Origin: an uncultured Alistipes sp.
Lineage (GTDB): Bacteria; Bacteroidota; Bacteroidia; Bacteroidales; Rikenellaceae
Direction: 5' to 3'
NCBI GenBank assembly: GCA_900770635.1
Contig: CAAGLB010000099.1
Span: forward strand, 62,001-126,000
DNA length: 64,000 nucleotides
The notes under the pieces were generated by a model. That model was not told where the DNA came from. It did no database searches and worked only from the letters and a program-made list of their open reading frames with translations. Position numbers and translations under genes: made by a program. Positions 15,642 to 24,813 of this stretch are shown piece by piece. How positions within the stretch are numbered: the stretch's first letter is position 1; each line of letters starts with the position of its first letter.

Positions 15642-17957
15642 ATGAAAAGAGTGTTTTTAGGCGTGGCGATGATTGTCGCTGCGGTGGCTGGACTATGCTC
15701 GTGCGAGCGTGGTGGCGACGAATTCAAAAATAGTGGCATCATACTATATAACAGCGAGATAGAGGTAGGCGTAGATGCCACCACACAGCGCTTCAACTAC
15801 GACATCAAGGAGCGTATCGAGGGTGAAACTCTCCACATCGAGTGTGCCGAGGAGTGGCTAACAATCGACAAGATTGGCGATACTATCGTTGAGTTCTCGG
15901 TGGCCGAGAACGACAGCGAGGAGCGCACAGCAACACTCAATCTAAAGTATGGCAGCGAGAGAAACATCCTCAAGGTGCGCCAGCTGGGCTACGAGGCTCC
16001 ATTGAAGCTCACCATCGAGAAGGCCGATGCTACATCGGTGACATTCTCAGTGAAGGCTCTCGACGAGCAGACTACATGGATTGGTCAGATTGTTGGCAAA
16101 GATTGGTATGATAGCTACACCACCGAGGAGCTTCTAAGCGAGGATATGCGCTACTACAACGGCGTAGCAAGCGAGATGGGCATCACCCTCGAGGAGTATC
16201 TCTCGGGCGTGCTCAGCCGTGGCTCACACACCAACCTACGCATGGCGGGCCTCGACCCCGAGACCGAGTATGTGGTATATATCTATGGTCTTACGCCTGC
16301 GGGCGAGGTGACAACACGTGTGGCGCATGCCGAATTTAAGACCGAGCCACCATACGAGGGTAACGACGTGACATATGACATCAACGTGGAGGTAAACCGT
16401 GCCATAGCAAAGGTAAGCATCACCCCATCGCACGAGGGTGTTGCCTACTTCAACAACCTTATCACACGTGAGGACTTCGAGCTATATGGCGGCGACATCA
16501 ACAAGGCTGCCGATGCCGTAATCGCAAAGATTATCGAGGACTATGCTGCATGGGACTACTCACTTGCCGAGACCTTCGAGTACAACACCGACTACCTGGC
16601 CACAGAGTATGAGTTCGAGGCTATGGCAAACACCGAGTATGTGGCATTTGCCTTTAAGTGGAACGAGAAGTGTGAGCGCCTAAGCGAGGTGTCGTACAAG
16701 TGGTTTGAGATTGGCGACATTGCACCATCTGAGAATGTTATCACAATGGAGATCAGCAATGTAACGCAGTCTACATTCGACATTGTCACGACCACCACCA
16801 ACCTCGATCCTTATGTCATCTTCCCTATTCATGCGCAGGAGATTGCCAAGATGCGTAGCGATGATGCTATCTTCAAACATATCCTATCAACCTATGGCAC
16901 ATCAGGTTTAGCCTACTACATTTGCGAGGGCGACGTTGCAGGCACATTCAGTGGCTTGGATGCAGGAACAGAGTACGCCGTGCTCGCCTTCGGCTACGAG
17001 GCGGGAACACTCACCACATCTATCTTGCGTAAGAATATCACCACTGCTGAGGCTGGCGACATCGAGGCATGCATCTACAACTTCGAGGTTAGCGACATTG
17101 GCGACCGCGAGGCAAAGGTTAAAATCACGCCATCGGACTATAGCATTACCTACTATTGGAATGTCTTTGAAGCGTCTATGACCGAGGAGGATATAAAGGC
17201 CTACATCTTGAACTCTTACAACTCGACATACTATGGCGATTATTGGGAGTTTAGCTACTATGAACTTGCTCAGGGTGCTGTGGATAGCCATATTACCCAC
17301 CTTAAGCCATCTACCGACTACAAGATTGTTGTAGTACCAATGAACCCCAACACGTTTGAGTATCTTGGCACTATGCGTAGCGGTGGTGAGTTTAGAACAA
17401 GTGATGCCGTTATTGCCGACATAACCATCACCGCAGGTTTCGATGCCTACTACGATGGCGACGAGGTATACGCCATCGAGCCTGACTATTGCAGTTCGTG
17501 GAAGGGCTGGGTTGTTGTGCCTATGAGCGTGAATATCGAGGGCGAATTCTCGAGCTACCTCTACACCATGTTCTCGTATGTCGAGGGCCTTGAAGATGCC
17601 GAGCAGTACTCCGATGACCTGCTCATCGACAACCTATACAACGTAGGTGCCTACTGGTCGCCAGCCTACTTCCGAGGCGAGTGGGATAAGACCATTATGA
17701 TTGCTGCCGTAGCCTTCGACTACGATGGCAACCCATCTCCAGTATATCGTAGCGTTCACACCTTCACACGTGACGGTGCGAGCGACGCTCAGGAGTTTGT
17801 CGACTACTACATGGGCTCGATAACCACCTCGGCACTAACCACCAACCCCTCGTCGGACAACACCCTTGGCATTGCTGCGCCAAGCCTCGATCACAACATT
17901 GTGCGCACCACAACCAAGAATAGCCGACCAGCACAAGTGCTGCTAATGCGCAAGTAG
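15642..17957 (+). CDS. BACON/Fn3-like repeat lipoprotein
   Basis: Starting at MKRVFLG (three ATGs at 15636, 15639 and 15642 are all possible), the ~771-residue product has a lipobox at LCSCERGG. A BACON-like domain lies at ~25-115 (ECAEEWLTIDKIGDT). Three fibronectin-III-like repeats follow, each ending in a motif such as LDPETEYVVYIYGLTP, LDAGTEYAVLAFGYEAG or LKPSTDYKIVVVPMNP. The C-terminal ~200 residues are a beta-rich region of unknown family (CSSWKGWVVVPM). It is cotranscribed with or read through from the gene upstream. Surface display is inferred from the lipid signal and repeats. Confidence 0.7.
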   Translation: MKRVFLGVAMIVAAVAGLCSCERGGDEFKNSGIILYNSEIEVGVDATTQRFNYDIKERIEGETLHIECAEEWLTIDKIGDTIVEFSVAENDSEERTATLNLKYGSERNILKVRQLGYEAPLKLTIEKADATSVTFSVKALDEQTTWIGQIVGKDWYDSYTTEELLSEDMRYYNGVASEMGITLEEYLSGVLSRGSHTNLRMAGLDPETEYVVYIYGLTPAGEVTTRVAHAEFKTEPPYEGNDVTYDINVEVNRAIAKVSITPSHEGVAYFNNLITREDFELYGGDINKAADAVIAKIIEDYAAWDYSLAETFEYNTDYLATEYEFEAMANTEYVAFAFKWNEKCERLSEVSYKWFEIGDIAPSENVITMEISNVTQSTFDIVTTTTNLDPYVIFPIHAQEIAKMRSDDAIFKHILSTYGTSGLAYYICEGDVAGTFSGLDAGTEYAVLAFGYEAGTLTTSILRKNITTAEAGDIEACIYNFEVSDIGDREAKVKITPSDYSITYYWNVFEASMTEEDIKAYILNSYNSTYYGDYWEFSYYELAQGAVDSHITHLKPSTDYKIVVVPMNPNTFEYLGTMRSGGEFRTSDAVIADITITAGFDAYYDGDEVYAIEPDYCSSWKGWVVVPMSVNIEGEFSSYLYTMFSYVEGLEDAEQYSDDLLIDNLYNVGAYWSPAYFRGEWDKTIMIAAVAFDYDGNPSPVYRSVHTFTRDGASDAQEFVDYYMGSITTSALTTNPSSDNTLGIAAPSLDHNIVRTTTKNSRPAQVLLMRK

Positions 17958-17976
17958 CACACTAATATACAAAGTG

Positions 17977-18012
17977 AATGGGGTGTCCAGCAAGTTTTGT
18001 GGACACCCCATT
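17977..18012. terminator. Bidirectional terminator between convergent genes
   Basis: A perfect 12-base stem, AATGGGGTGTCC (17977-17988) with its complement (18001-18012), separates the BACON genes ending at 17957 and 18034. The T-run is weak (acttttg) on the plus side. Confidence 0.7.
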
Positions 18013-18033
18013 ACTTTTGAGTATAACGAGCTA

Positions 18034-19245
18034 TTATTTCTCTGGCTCTTTCACGCTGTAGCTACCCATAGCAGAGCCCTCGATGAGGTTGCCACCATCG
18101 TCGTAGACGCCAAAGTTTACAGTGGCGGTGTTGCCCAATACCTTAACCTGCATAACGCCGTCAACCATAGGCGCGATAACCTTGAACTTGCCGTTGGTAA
18201 CAGAGCCGTACCACGCTCCTACAGGGCTGCTGCCATCCATAAATCCCGGGATGAACTTATTGGCATACTCCGAGCCCGACAACACCTGGTATACTCCCGA
18301 TGGATCGGTTGTAGATGCCGAGAATACGTCGAGCAAGATAACCTTGTCATCCTTCTTAATCTCGAGGTACCAGTTCTGCATACCTACCTCGTACAAATCG
18401 CCATAATTTGTAGCAACAATCTCAGCACCCTCGATGTTGATTGTAGTATCCTCAGTAAGTGTTGTGTAGTCGAGAACTACTGTTAGGTCGCCCTCGTATG
18501 TCACGCAGTGAATATCGCCATTGTTGAACTCGATAATAGCCTCTAACTCGCCATCCTTAACAGTTACTGTAGCACTCTTATAACTCCATACAGCCTCGTT
18601 ATCTCCTGCAGCGTTCAAAGCCTGATACCAGCTACCCTCATCAGAAATTGTGCCATCAGCCTTAGTATTCGAAGCATCAAAGGTGTATGTGCCATCAGGC
18701 AACATTGGATAGTCCTCGTCACCTGCTGTCTTTGAGTAGATGTCGAAGAAGTAGTAAGTACCACCAGCCTTTGGAGCACCAGCATTGTAGCCCTTATCCG
18801 AGATGATTACGAAGTAGTTGTATGTAGAGCCCGACTTGCCGAAGTACTGACCTTCGAAGCGCTTAGCCGCAAACTGCTCATCGAAGTCTACGTTGCCAGC
18901 CTTCTGCTTTACAACGAATGTAGCATCCTTAGCGCCAGCATACTTAACAGTAATCTGTGTCTCACGAGCATCGCCATCGTTAGGCTCTACGTCGATGACA
19001 ACCTCAGAATTGAACTCTACACGAGCCTCCAACCACTCAGCATTAGCCTCAGCAGTAACCTTGCCGCCCTGTGCATTTACGAGCGAGAACTTAACAATCT
19101 GCTCGCCACCCTCCTTAGCAACGATAATCTCGCTCTGCGAAAGCTGGATTTTCGATGTGTAGGTTGGCTCGTCGTTGCCATTGCCATTGTCGCACGCTGT
19201 GAACGCAACAGCAACAAGCGCCATTAGTGCAAAAAATTTCTTCAT
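18034..19245 (-). CDS. BACON-type lipoprotein with two Tyr-rich repeats
   Basis: The 403-residue product has a lipobox at AFTACDNG. A BACON domain spans ~30-115 (AKEGGEQIVKFSL, ANAEWLEARV). Two repeats follow of the kind seen in the gene at 13710: EGQYFGKSGSTYNYFVIISD with a later GTYTFDAS, and ATNYGDLYEVGMQNWYLEI with a later SGVYQV. It is transcribed leftward from a -7 box TATATTTG at 19299-19292. The family therefore appears in one, two and three-repeat forms in this window. Function is unknown beyond likely surface ligand binding. Confidence 0.7.
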   Translation of the reverse strand: MKKFFALMALVAVAFTACDNGNGNDEPTYTSKIQLSQSEIIVAKEGGEQIVKFSLVNAQGGKVTAEANAEWLEARVEFNSEVVIDVEPNDGDARETQITVKYAGAKDATFVVKQKAGNVDFDEQFAAKRFEGQYFGKSGSTYNYFVIISDKGYNAGAPKAGGTYYFFDIYSKTAGDEDYPMLPDGTYTFDASNTKADGTISDEGSWYQALNAAGDNEAVWSYKSATVTVKDGELEAIIEFNNGDIHCVTYEGDLTVVLDYTTLTEDTTINIEGAEIVATNYGDLYEVGMQNWYLEIKKDDKVILLDVFSASTTDPSGVYQVLSGSEYANKFIPGFMDGSSPVGAWYGSVTNGKFKVIAPMVDGVMQVKVLGNTATVNFGVYDDGGNLIEGSAMGSYSVKEPEK

Positions 19246-19334
19246 AGTTTAAAAGTTATAAATTTTTGTATTGTATAGACAAACATTCGTGCAAATATAC
19301 AACAATTATTCTGAATAGAGCCTTACTACTGCAC

Positions 19335-19367
19335 AAAAAAAGAGCCACCCTCCGAAGAGGGCGACTC
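19335..19367 (-). terminator. Terminator behind the BACON lipoprotein gene at 19391
   Basis: On the minus strand GAGTCGCCCTC-ttcg-GAGGGTGGCTC (11 pairs, two of them G-T) is followed by seven T residues. It also insulates the gene starting at 19245. Confidence 0.85.
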
Positions 19368-19390
19368 GTTAATTATTGAGCATTAAGCGA

Positions 19391-20686
19391 TTAGCGAGCA
19401 AATACGCTGCGCTTCAATGAGATATGATTCTTCTGAGTGGGTGCAGAGTATGTCTGGGCAGAAGCGACGCTTGTTACAGTACCAGCAATCTTGTTACCAG
19501 CGTCGTCTACGCAGTCGAGAACGATAGTCTTTGAGCCATCCTCGTTGAATACGCACTCTACAGTACCATCAAAGATTGGAACATATGCACCTGAGATGTA
19601 TCCATTCTCCAACTCAACATACCAAGCACCAGACAAAGAGCTATCAACTATCTCACCTGGAACGAATGTAGCAAAGTAGCTTGTTGACTCATCGTTGAGT
19701 GCTGTAAATGTACCACGCCAGTCATCATAAGCAGGATCTACGAGGAGCTCAAGCTGGATGTACCTACCGCTCTTATTAGTGTCATCCTCGTAGATTTCTA
19801 CCCACCACAAATCTGCGCCTACGCCATACCAATCATCATAGTAGTTTGCGTGAACACCAGCGCCAGAGATATTGACATCTACGTCGCCCTCACCTAGGGT
19901 TGGAGGCTCAGGAGTAGTGCCACCAAATACGAAGCCTGCAACTACGCCAATCCAGTCGATATCGAGGTGATCGCCATACTCAGACTCGAAGTAGCCCTTA
20001 AGGTTTGTTGTGCCATCGGCATTATGTGAGATAGTTATTTCGGCATCAACGACGAATGCACCCTCGCCAGTCTCAATGTCCCTCACAAAGTTTGACCACT
20101 CAGTGATAGAGCCATCATTCATAGAGTAGTGACCTGCAGTTAGGTGACCATCGTTAGGGTTGATCAAATCCTGCATATCCAATGAGTGGTAGTTATTATC
20201 ATCAATATAGAGGTCAAGCTCGAAGTTGCCGAGATCCCAGCTATCTGCGCGGTATGCCTCAACCTTTACAGGGTTGAACTCCTGTGGCTCAGGCTTTGTA
20301 TCTGGCTTAGCTGCCTGATTTACAACAACCTCGAACGCCTGATTACCATAGGTCACAACAACCTTAGTTGCTCGAGCCTCGCCCTCATTAGCAGCTACAT
20401 TGAAGGTAATATCCTCTGCAACAGCAATATCAGTAACCCAATCTACCTCACATGTAGCCTCAACCATGGGCATTGGCACAGGCTTGTTACGAGTCTCTTC
20501 GACAAGCTCGTATTCGATAACACCCTGACCACCCTCAGCCGTAAAATCAAGAGTATCTTCCGAAGTAAGGGTTAACACGGTAGTCATATTAGGTTCTGGC
20601 TCAGGTGTTGGGGTTGGTTCATGCTCACAAGCAGCAAATGCCAAAGGCAATGTCAACAAAGCAAAAAATAGTCGACGTAGTTTCAT
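19391..20686 (-). CDS. BACON-type lipoprotein
   Basis: About 431 residues; a second ATG (20689) precedes the chosen start. The signal peptide (MKLRRLFFALLTLPLAFAAC) is nearly identical, also in DNA, to that of the gene at 13710, showing an inverted duplication. A BACON domain covers ~35-135 (AEGGQGVIEYELVEE, CEVDWVTDI). Two repeats follow: one around DLGNFELDLYIDDNNYHS, and one opening with VHANYYDDWYGVGADLWWVEI. The second is a close relative of the last repeat in the sister genes. It is transcribed alone from the promoter at 20725-20754. Confidence 0.7.
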   Translation of the reverse strand: MKLRRLFFALLTLPLAFAACEHEPTPTPEPEPNMTTVLTLTSEDTLDFTAEGGQGVIEYELVEETRNKPVPMPMVEATCEVDWVTDIAVAEDITFNVAANEGEARATKVVVTYGNQAFEVVVNQAAKPDTKPEPQEFNPVKVEAYRADSWDLGNFELDLYIDDNNYHSLDMQDLINPNDGHLTAGHYSMNDGSITEWSNFVRDIETGEGAFVVDAEITISHNADGTTNLKGYFESEYGDHLDIDWIGVVAGFVFGGTTPEPPTLGEGDVDVNISGAGVHANYYDDWYGVGADLWWVEIYEDDTNKSGRYIQLELLVDPAYDDWRGTFTALNDESTSYFATFVPGEIVDSSLSGAWYVELENGYISGAYVPIFDGTVECVFNEDGSKTIVLDCVDDAGNKIAGTVTSVASAQTYSAPTQKNHISLKRSVFAR

Positions 20687-20724
20687 CATATTAGTGTTTT
20701 AAATTTAAAGTCACATCTTCTACA

Positions 20725-20754
20725 CAAAGATAGATAAAAATTTACAATAGACAA
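20725..20754 (-). promoter_or_regulatory. Promoter of the BACON lipoprotein gene at 20686
   Basis: On the minus strand TTG (20754-20752), 19 bases, TATCTTTG (20732-20725): a full match to the Bacteroidetes pattern. The plus-strand box for engB (TACTTTTG, 20806-20813) lies 52 bases away in the opposite direction. Confidence 0.7.
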
Positions 20755-20832
20755 CCATATTATCCTAAAAAGCATAAAGATATTTTCTGTTTTGACTTTT
20801 TTTCGTACTTTTGCACCAAACAACACTACGCT

Positions 20833-21432
20833 ATGGCAATTACCATCAAAGCAAAATTTAAGTGTAGCTCCGAGAAGGTGTCGCAAGTGCCTAAGGACGA
20901 GCTCAAGGATATAGCATTCATCGGCCGAAGCAACGTCGGCAAGTCGTCACTCGTGAACATGCTCACAGGGCAGAAGAGCCTGGCTAAGGTGTCGGGCACA
21001 CCAGGCAAGACAAAGCTCATAAACCACTTCACGATAAACGACAGTTGGTATCTTGTAGACCTCCCAGGCTACGGATATGCACGAGTATCGAAGACTGCAC
21101 GTGGCGAATTCTCGAAGCTCATAACCGACTATGTGCTCAAATGCGAGAAGATGCACTTCTTGTTCGTCTTGGTCGACTCACGCCTCGAGCCACAAAAAAT
21201 CGACCTTCGCTTCATCGAGCTTCTCGGCGAGAACGGCATACCCTTTGGCATCATCTTCACCAAGGCCGACAAACTATCGCAGACACAACTAAATCGCAAC
21301 GTAAAGGCTTATAAGCAAACGCTTTCCGAGGGGTGGGAGGAGCTACCTCCCATGTTCATATCGTCGAGCGAGAAGGGCACTGGACGTGATGAGATTCTAA
21401 CCTTTATTGAGGAGGCACTAACAAATTATTAG
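20833..21432 (+). CDS. engB: Ribosome biogenesis GTPase YihA/YsxC/EngB
   Basis: The 199-residue protein has the full set of GTPase motifs: G1 GRSNVGKSS (about 31-39), G2 TPGKT, G3 DLPGYGYA (about 76), G4 TKAD (about 143) and G5 SSSEKGTG. Length and layout are typical of EngB, which helps assemble the large ribosomal subunit in the cytoplasm. A -7 box (TACTTTTG) lies 20 bases upstream. The prs gene follows closely with its own promoter inside the 76-base gap. Confidence 0.95.
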   Translation: MAITIKAKFKCSSEKVSQVPKDELKDIAFIGRSNVGKSSLVNMLTGQKSLAKVSGTPGKTKLINHFTINDSWYLVDLPGYGYARVSKTARGEFSKLITDYVLKCEKMHFLFVLVDSRLEPQKIDLRFIELLGENGIPFGIIFTKADKLSQTQLNRNVKAYKQTLSEGWEELPPMFISSSEKGTGRDEILTFIEEALTNY

Positions 21433-21450
21433 AAATAAAGTGTCAAAAAG

Positions 21451-21481
21451 TTGTTTATTCGGCTTATTTGACCTAAATTTG
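21451..21481 (+). promoter_or_regulatory. Promoter of prs
   Basis: TTG (21451-21453), 20 bases, TAAATTTG (21474-21481). It fixes the prs start at 21509, because the alternative upstream start (21440) lies before this promoter. Confidence 0.65.
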
Positions 21482-21508
21482 TGGTACGTTAACCTAACCA
21501 AATTAAAT

Positions 21509-22450
21509 ATGGCAATCCATAAGATTAAATTTTTCGCAGGCCGAGGCTCACGCTACCTCGCTGAGAAGATTGCTGCTGAGTATGGCATTCCTCTCGGAGA
21601 CTCGGACGTTTTGCAGTTTAGCGACGGCGAGTTCCAGCCTTGCTTCCACGAGTCTATTCGTGGCTGTACAGTGTTTATCATTCAGTCAACGTTCCCACCA
21701 TCAGACAACTTGATGGAGCTTTTGATGATGGCCGATGCTGCACGTCGTGCTTCAGCCCACCAGGTTATTGCCGTTATCCCTTACTTCGGTTGGGCACGTC
21801 AGGATCGTAAGGACCGTCCACGTGTGCCTATCACCGCACGCCTCGTTGCCAACATGCTCATCGCAGCAGGTGTTCAGCGTGTTATGACCATGGACCTCCA
21901 TGCCGACCAGATCCAGGGTTTCTTCGACCTTCCAATGGATGCATTGTATGCTTCGGGCATCTTCGTACCATATATCCAGAAGCTCAACATTCCTGACCTC
22001 TCTATCGCTTCGCCTGATATGGGTGGTGCTAAGCGTGCTTCATCTTATGCAAAGCACTTTCAGGCACCTATCATCATCTCGCACAAGGAGCGTGCTAAGG
22101 CTAATGTTGTTGGCTCAATGACAGCTATCGGCGAGGTTGAGGGCCGCAACGTAATCATCGTTGACGATATGATCGACACAGCAGGCACTATCTGTATGGC
22201 TGCTAACATGCTTATGGACCGTGGTGCTAAGAGCGTGCGTGCTGCAGTAACCCACCCTGTTCTTTCGGGCAAGGCTTACGAGCGCATCAACGAGAGTGCC
22301 ATCCAGGAGGTTATCACTACCGATACTATTCCATTGAAGGAGGGTGAGGATTTGTCTAAGTTCACCGTATTGAGCGTAGCACCTATCTTTGCTGAGGTTA
22401 TCGAGCGTGTACACAACTACAAGTCAATCTCATCTATCTTCTACCGATAG
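21509..22450 (+). CDS. prs: Ribose-phosphate pyrophosphokinase
   Basis: The enzyme makes PRPP from ribose 5-phosphate and ATP for nucleotide, His and Trp synthesis. With the start at MAIHKIKFFAG it has 313 residues, the usual length. Visible motifs are the flexible-loop stretch YFGWARQDRK (about 97), DLHADQIQGFF (about 129), and the PRPP-binding loop VIIVDDMIDTAGT (about 213). The open frame extends 23 codons further up, but the promoter position excludes that. A strong terminator follows at 22471. Confidence 0.96.
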   Translation: MAIHKIKFFAGRGSRYLAEKIAAEYGIPLGDSDVLQFSDGEFQPCFHESIRGCTVFIIQSTFPPSDNLMELLMMADAARRASAHQVIAVIPYFGWARQDRKDRPRVPITARLVANMLIAAGVQRVMTMDLHADQIQGFFDLPMDALYASGIFVPYIQKLNIPDLSIASPDMGGAKRASSYAKHFQAPIIISHKERAKANVVGSMTAIGEVEGRNVIIVDDMIDTAGTICMAANMLMDRGAKSVRAAVTHPVLSGKAYERINESAIQEVITTDTIPLKEGEDLSKFTVLSVAPIFAEVIERVHNYKSISSIFYR

Positions 22451-22470
22451 TCCGATTTGACATAACAGAT

Positions 22471-22500
22471 AAAGGACAACCTGCTGGGTTGTCCTTTTTT
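22471..22500 (+). terminator. Terminator of prs
   Basis: AAAGGACAACC (22471-22481) pairs with GGTTGTCCTTT (22487-22497), followed by a run of T residues. Confidence 0.9.
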
Positions 22501-22622
22501 TGTAAAGGTATGCTTATGGCTGATGAGCAAGATGGGGTTCTATGAGTTAATATGGGTTACTATGAATCGCATCTTGCCTCATATTAACCCATTGTAACAC
22601 ATCTTCACATATCACAACAATA

Positions 22623-22746
22623 TTTAGCGTTAGAAGGCTGTAGATACAACGCTCGGCAAAAATCCCGACGATGGGCTGTACTCTGCGTACTGCTCATTGT
22701 CGGGACTTTTTGTTAGCGGCAGTAGATGCTGCCTTATCACGCTAAA
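22623..22746 (-). repeat. Structured 3'-end repeat, copy A (behind rny)
   Basis: Read on the minus strand it starts a few bases after the rny stop. Outer arm TTTAGCG (22629-22623) pairs with CGCTAAA (22746-22740). Inside are GTGATAAG, a hairpin GGCAG-catcta-CTGCC, and a long central hairpin (22664-22704). That hairpin has the conserved GTAC-N5-GTAC core and T-rich flanks, and CCTTCTAA closes the element. The central hairpin can end transcription of rny. The 103 bases before it (22501-22622) hold an imperfect inverted repeat around atatgggttac and nothing else recognised. Confidence 0.75.
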
Positions 22747-22749
22747 TGA

Positions 22750-24279
22750 TTATTTGGCGTAAGATACAGAACGCGTCTCTCGAATCACCGTGATCTTAAC
22801 CTGGCCTGGGTAGGTCATCTCGTCCTGAATCTTCTTTGCTATGTCGTGTGACAATGCCTCAGACTCCTGATCTGAGAGCTTGTCGGCACCAACGATAACA
22901 CGAAGTTCACGACCAGCCTGGATAGCATAGGTCTTAACAACGCCTGGGTATGACAGAGCGATACCCTCCATCTCCTTGAGGCGCTTGATGTACGACTCGA
23001 CAACCTCACGACGAGCACCTGGGCGAGCACCCGAGATAGCGTCGCACACCTGAATGATAGGTGCTATGAGCGATGTCATCTCCACCTCGTCGTGGTGAGC
23101 ACCAATAGCGTTGCATACATCTGGCTTCTCCTTATACTTCTCAGCGAGCTTCATACCGATGATTGCGTGTGGCAACTCTGGCTCGTCATCGGGCACCTTA
23201 CCAATATCGTGCAAAAGACCTGCACGGCGTGCTGCCTTAGGATTTAGGCCAAGCTCAGCTGCCATGATGCCTGCAAGGTTAGCTGTCTCGCGAGCATGCT
23301 GCAAGAGGTTCTGACCATATGACGAGCGGTACTTCATCTTACCGATAAGGCGAATGAGCTCGGGGTGTAGACCGTGAATACCAAGGTCGATAGTCGTGCG
23401 CTTACCCACCTCAACGATCTCCTCCTCGATCTGCTTCTTAACCTTTGCCACAACCTCCTCGATACGTGCTGGATGGATACGGCCATCGGTAACAAGCTGG
23501 TGGAGTGCCAAGCGAGCGATCTCACGACGCACAGGATCGAAGCCCGAGAGGATGATAGCCTCAGGTGTGTCGTCGACGATAATCTCGATGCCTGTAGCGG
23601 CCTCCAAGGCACGAATGTTACGTCCCTCGCGGCCGATGATGCGTCCCTTAACCTCGTCAGACTCAATGTTAAATACTGTCACAGCATTCTCGATAGCAGT
23701 CTCTGTTGCTACTCGCTGGATAGATGCCACCACGATGCGCTTAGCCTCCTTTGTTGCCGAGAGCTTAGCCTCCTCGATTGTCTCTGCGATATATGCTGCT
23801 GCGTCGGCCTTAGCCTCAGCCTTCATATTCTCGATGAGCACATTCTTAGCCTCCTCAGAGCTCATGCCAGAGATCTGCTCGAGGCGAGTGTTCTGCTCCT
23901 TGATGACTGCTGCAAGCTCCTCCTTGCGGCTCTCCACACCCTGCATCTGCTGCTCGAGCTGCTCCTTCTTGCGGTCGTAGTCTGCCGACTTCTTGTCGAG
24001 CTCACGCTCCTTATGCTGAAGGTTAGCCTCGGCCTGCTTGGCACGCTGCTCGCTCTGCTGAAGCTTCTGGTTACGCTCATTAACCTGGCGGTCGTGCTCG
24101 CTCTTGAGCTGGATGAACTTCTCCTTAGCCTGCAACATCTTCTCTTTCTTTATCATTTCGCCGTCAGCCTCCGCCTTTGCGACGATAGCCTTTGCGCGTG
24201 AGCGAGCACCGAAGAAGGCGATCACACCTCCTGCGATAGCACCAACCACCACGCCGACGATTATCATTGTTGCTTCCAT
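22750..24279 (-). CDS. rny: Ribonuclease Y
   Basis: The 509-residue protein matches RNase Y throughout. It has an N-terminal membrane anchor (MIIVGVVVGAIAGGVIAFFG), a long charged coiled coil (~30-160), a KH domain with GRIIGREGRNIRALE (about 210), and an HD phosphohydrolase domain with LLHDIGK and GAHHDE. It starts mRNA decay at the inner membrane. It lies downstream of zapA and the 6S RNA gene on the same strand. The structured repeat A follows its stop codon almost at once. Confidence 0.96.
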   Translation of the reverse strand: MEATMIIVGVVVGAIAGGVIAFFGARSRAKAIVAKAEADGEMIKKEKMLQAKEKFIQLKSEHDRQVNERNQKLQQSEQRAKQAEANLQHKERELDKKSADYDRKKEQLEQQMQGVESRKEELAAVIKEQNTRLEQISGMSSEEAKNVLIENMKAEAKADAAAYIAETIEEAKLSATKEAKRIVVASIQRVATETAIENAVTVFNIESDEVKGRIIGREGRNIRALEAATGIEIIVDDTPEAIILSGFDPVRREIARLALHQLVTDGRIHPARIEEVVAKVKKQIEEEIVEVGKRTTIDLGIHGLHPELIRLIGKMKYRSSYGQNLLQHARETANLAGIMAAELGLNPKAARRAGLLHDIGKVPDDEPELPHAIIGMKLAEKYKEKPDVCNAIGAHHDEVEMTSLIAPIIQVCDAISGARPGARREVVESYIKRLKEMEGIALSYPGVVKTYAIQAGRELRVIVGADKLSDQESEALSHDIAKKIQDEMTYPGQVKITVIRETRSVSYAK

Positions 24280-24329
24280 AATTGATAATTGTTGTTAAGT
24301 AGTTATATGTTTAGTTTTAATAGTGTTAC

Positions 24330-24538
24330 AAAAAAAATCCGCAAAGACTCCTTAAATTGTTTGACGAATCCTGAGATAAGTCATAGGTGGGGCTCCGAGG
24401 CACGCAACAGTCCACTGGTGGCACGTGAGCACCACACCCCGAGGGGTTGAGGCCTTGTTTTGTGGCTTTACTCGAGAGTTGTCCCAATGTAAAATTAGTT
24501 GTACAGATCGCAAAGCTTTTAAGGAATCTATGCGGGAT
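24330..24538 (-). ncRNA. ssrS: Probable 6S RNA
   Basis: About 200 bases form one long closed rod: CCGCA and TTCCTTAAA at the 5' end (minus strand) pair with TTTAAGGA and TGCGG at the 3' end. Eight T residues (24337-24330) follow directly. The middle contains a hairpin around GGTGCTCACGTGCCACC and G/C-rich stems around ACCCCTCGGGGT. Size, rod shape, terminal poly-T and the place beside zapA, as in gamma-proteobacteria, all suggest 6S RNA, which binds the housekeeping RNA polymerase. The call rests on architecture and synteny rather than on a covariance search. The strand is taken from the T-run. Confidence 0.65.
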
Positions 24539-24654
24539 AGATCGTATATTTAAAGAACGTTGACACCATCTGGGATGCCGCCATAATCTCTATTATAAAC
24601 GTAACAAGAGTCGATATGCCTGTCACAAATATCGGGCCGAAACCTTCGCCTATC

Positions 24655-24785
24655 GTCACCCTCACCCTTTCTCGCCCTCACTTTCTCACTCTTACTCTTC
24701 CTTTCTCGCCCTCACTCTTCCTTGCCCTCTTCCTCTCACTCACTTTCTCTCTTCCTCACCCCTCTTTGCTCTCACTCGCCCCGTT
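24655..24785. repeat. Long pyrimidine-rich tract
   Basis: About 130 bases consist almost only of C and T on the plus strand, in imperfect units such as ctcactttct and cttcctcac. The minus-strand transcript leaving zapA would be equally purine-rich, with many GAGGG and GTGAG units. It fills the gap between zapA and the 6S gene. Such tracts may form triplex DNA or single-stranded purine RNA; no gene is visible. Confidence 0.8.
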
Positions 24786-24813
24786 GCGCCAACACAACAA
24801 AACTCATAGAGGG

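Noticed and set aside
21440..21508. N-terminal extension of prs
   Set aside because: The promoter boxes at 21451-21481 lie inside it, and no homologous enzyme has such an extension.
23374..24201. 275-codon plus-strand frame, Leu- and Cys-rich
   Set aside because: Antisense to the coiled coil of RNase Y; the Leu repeats are the reverse complement of Glu/Lys/Gln codons.
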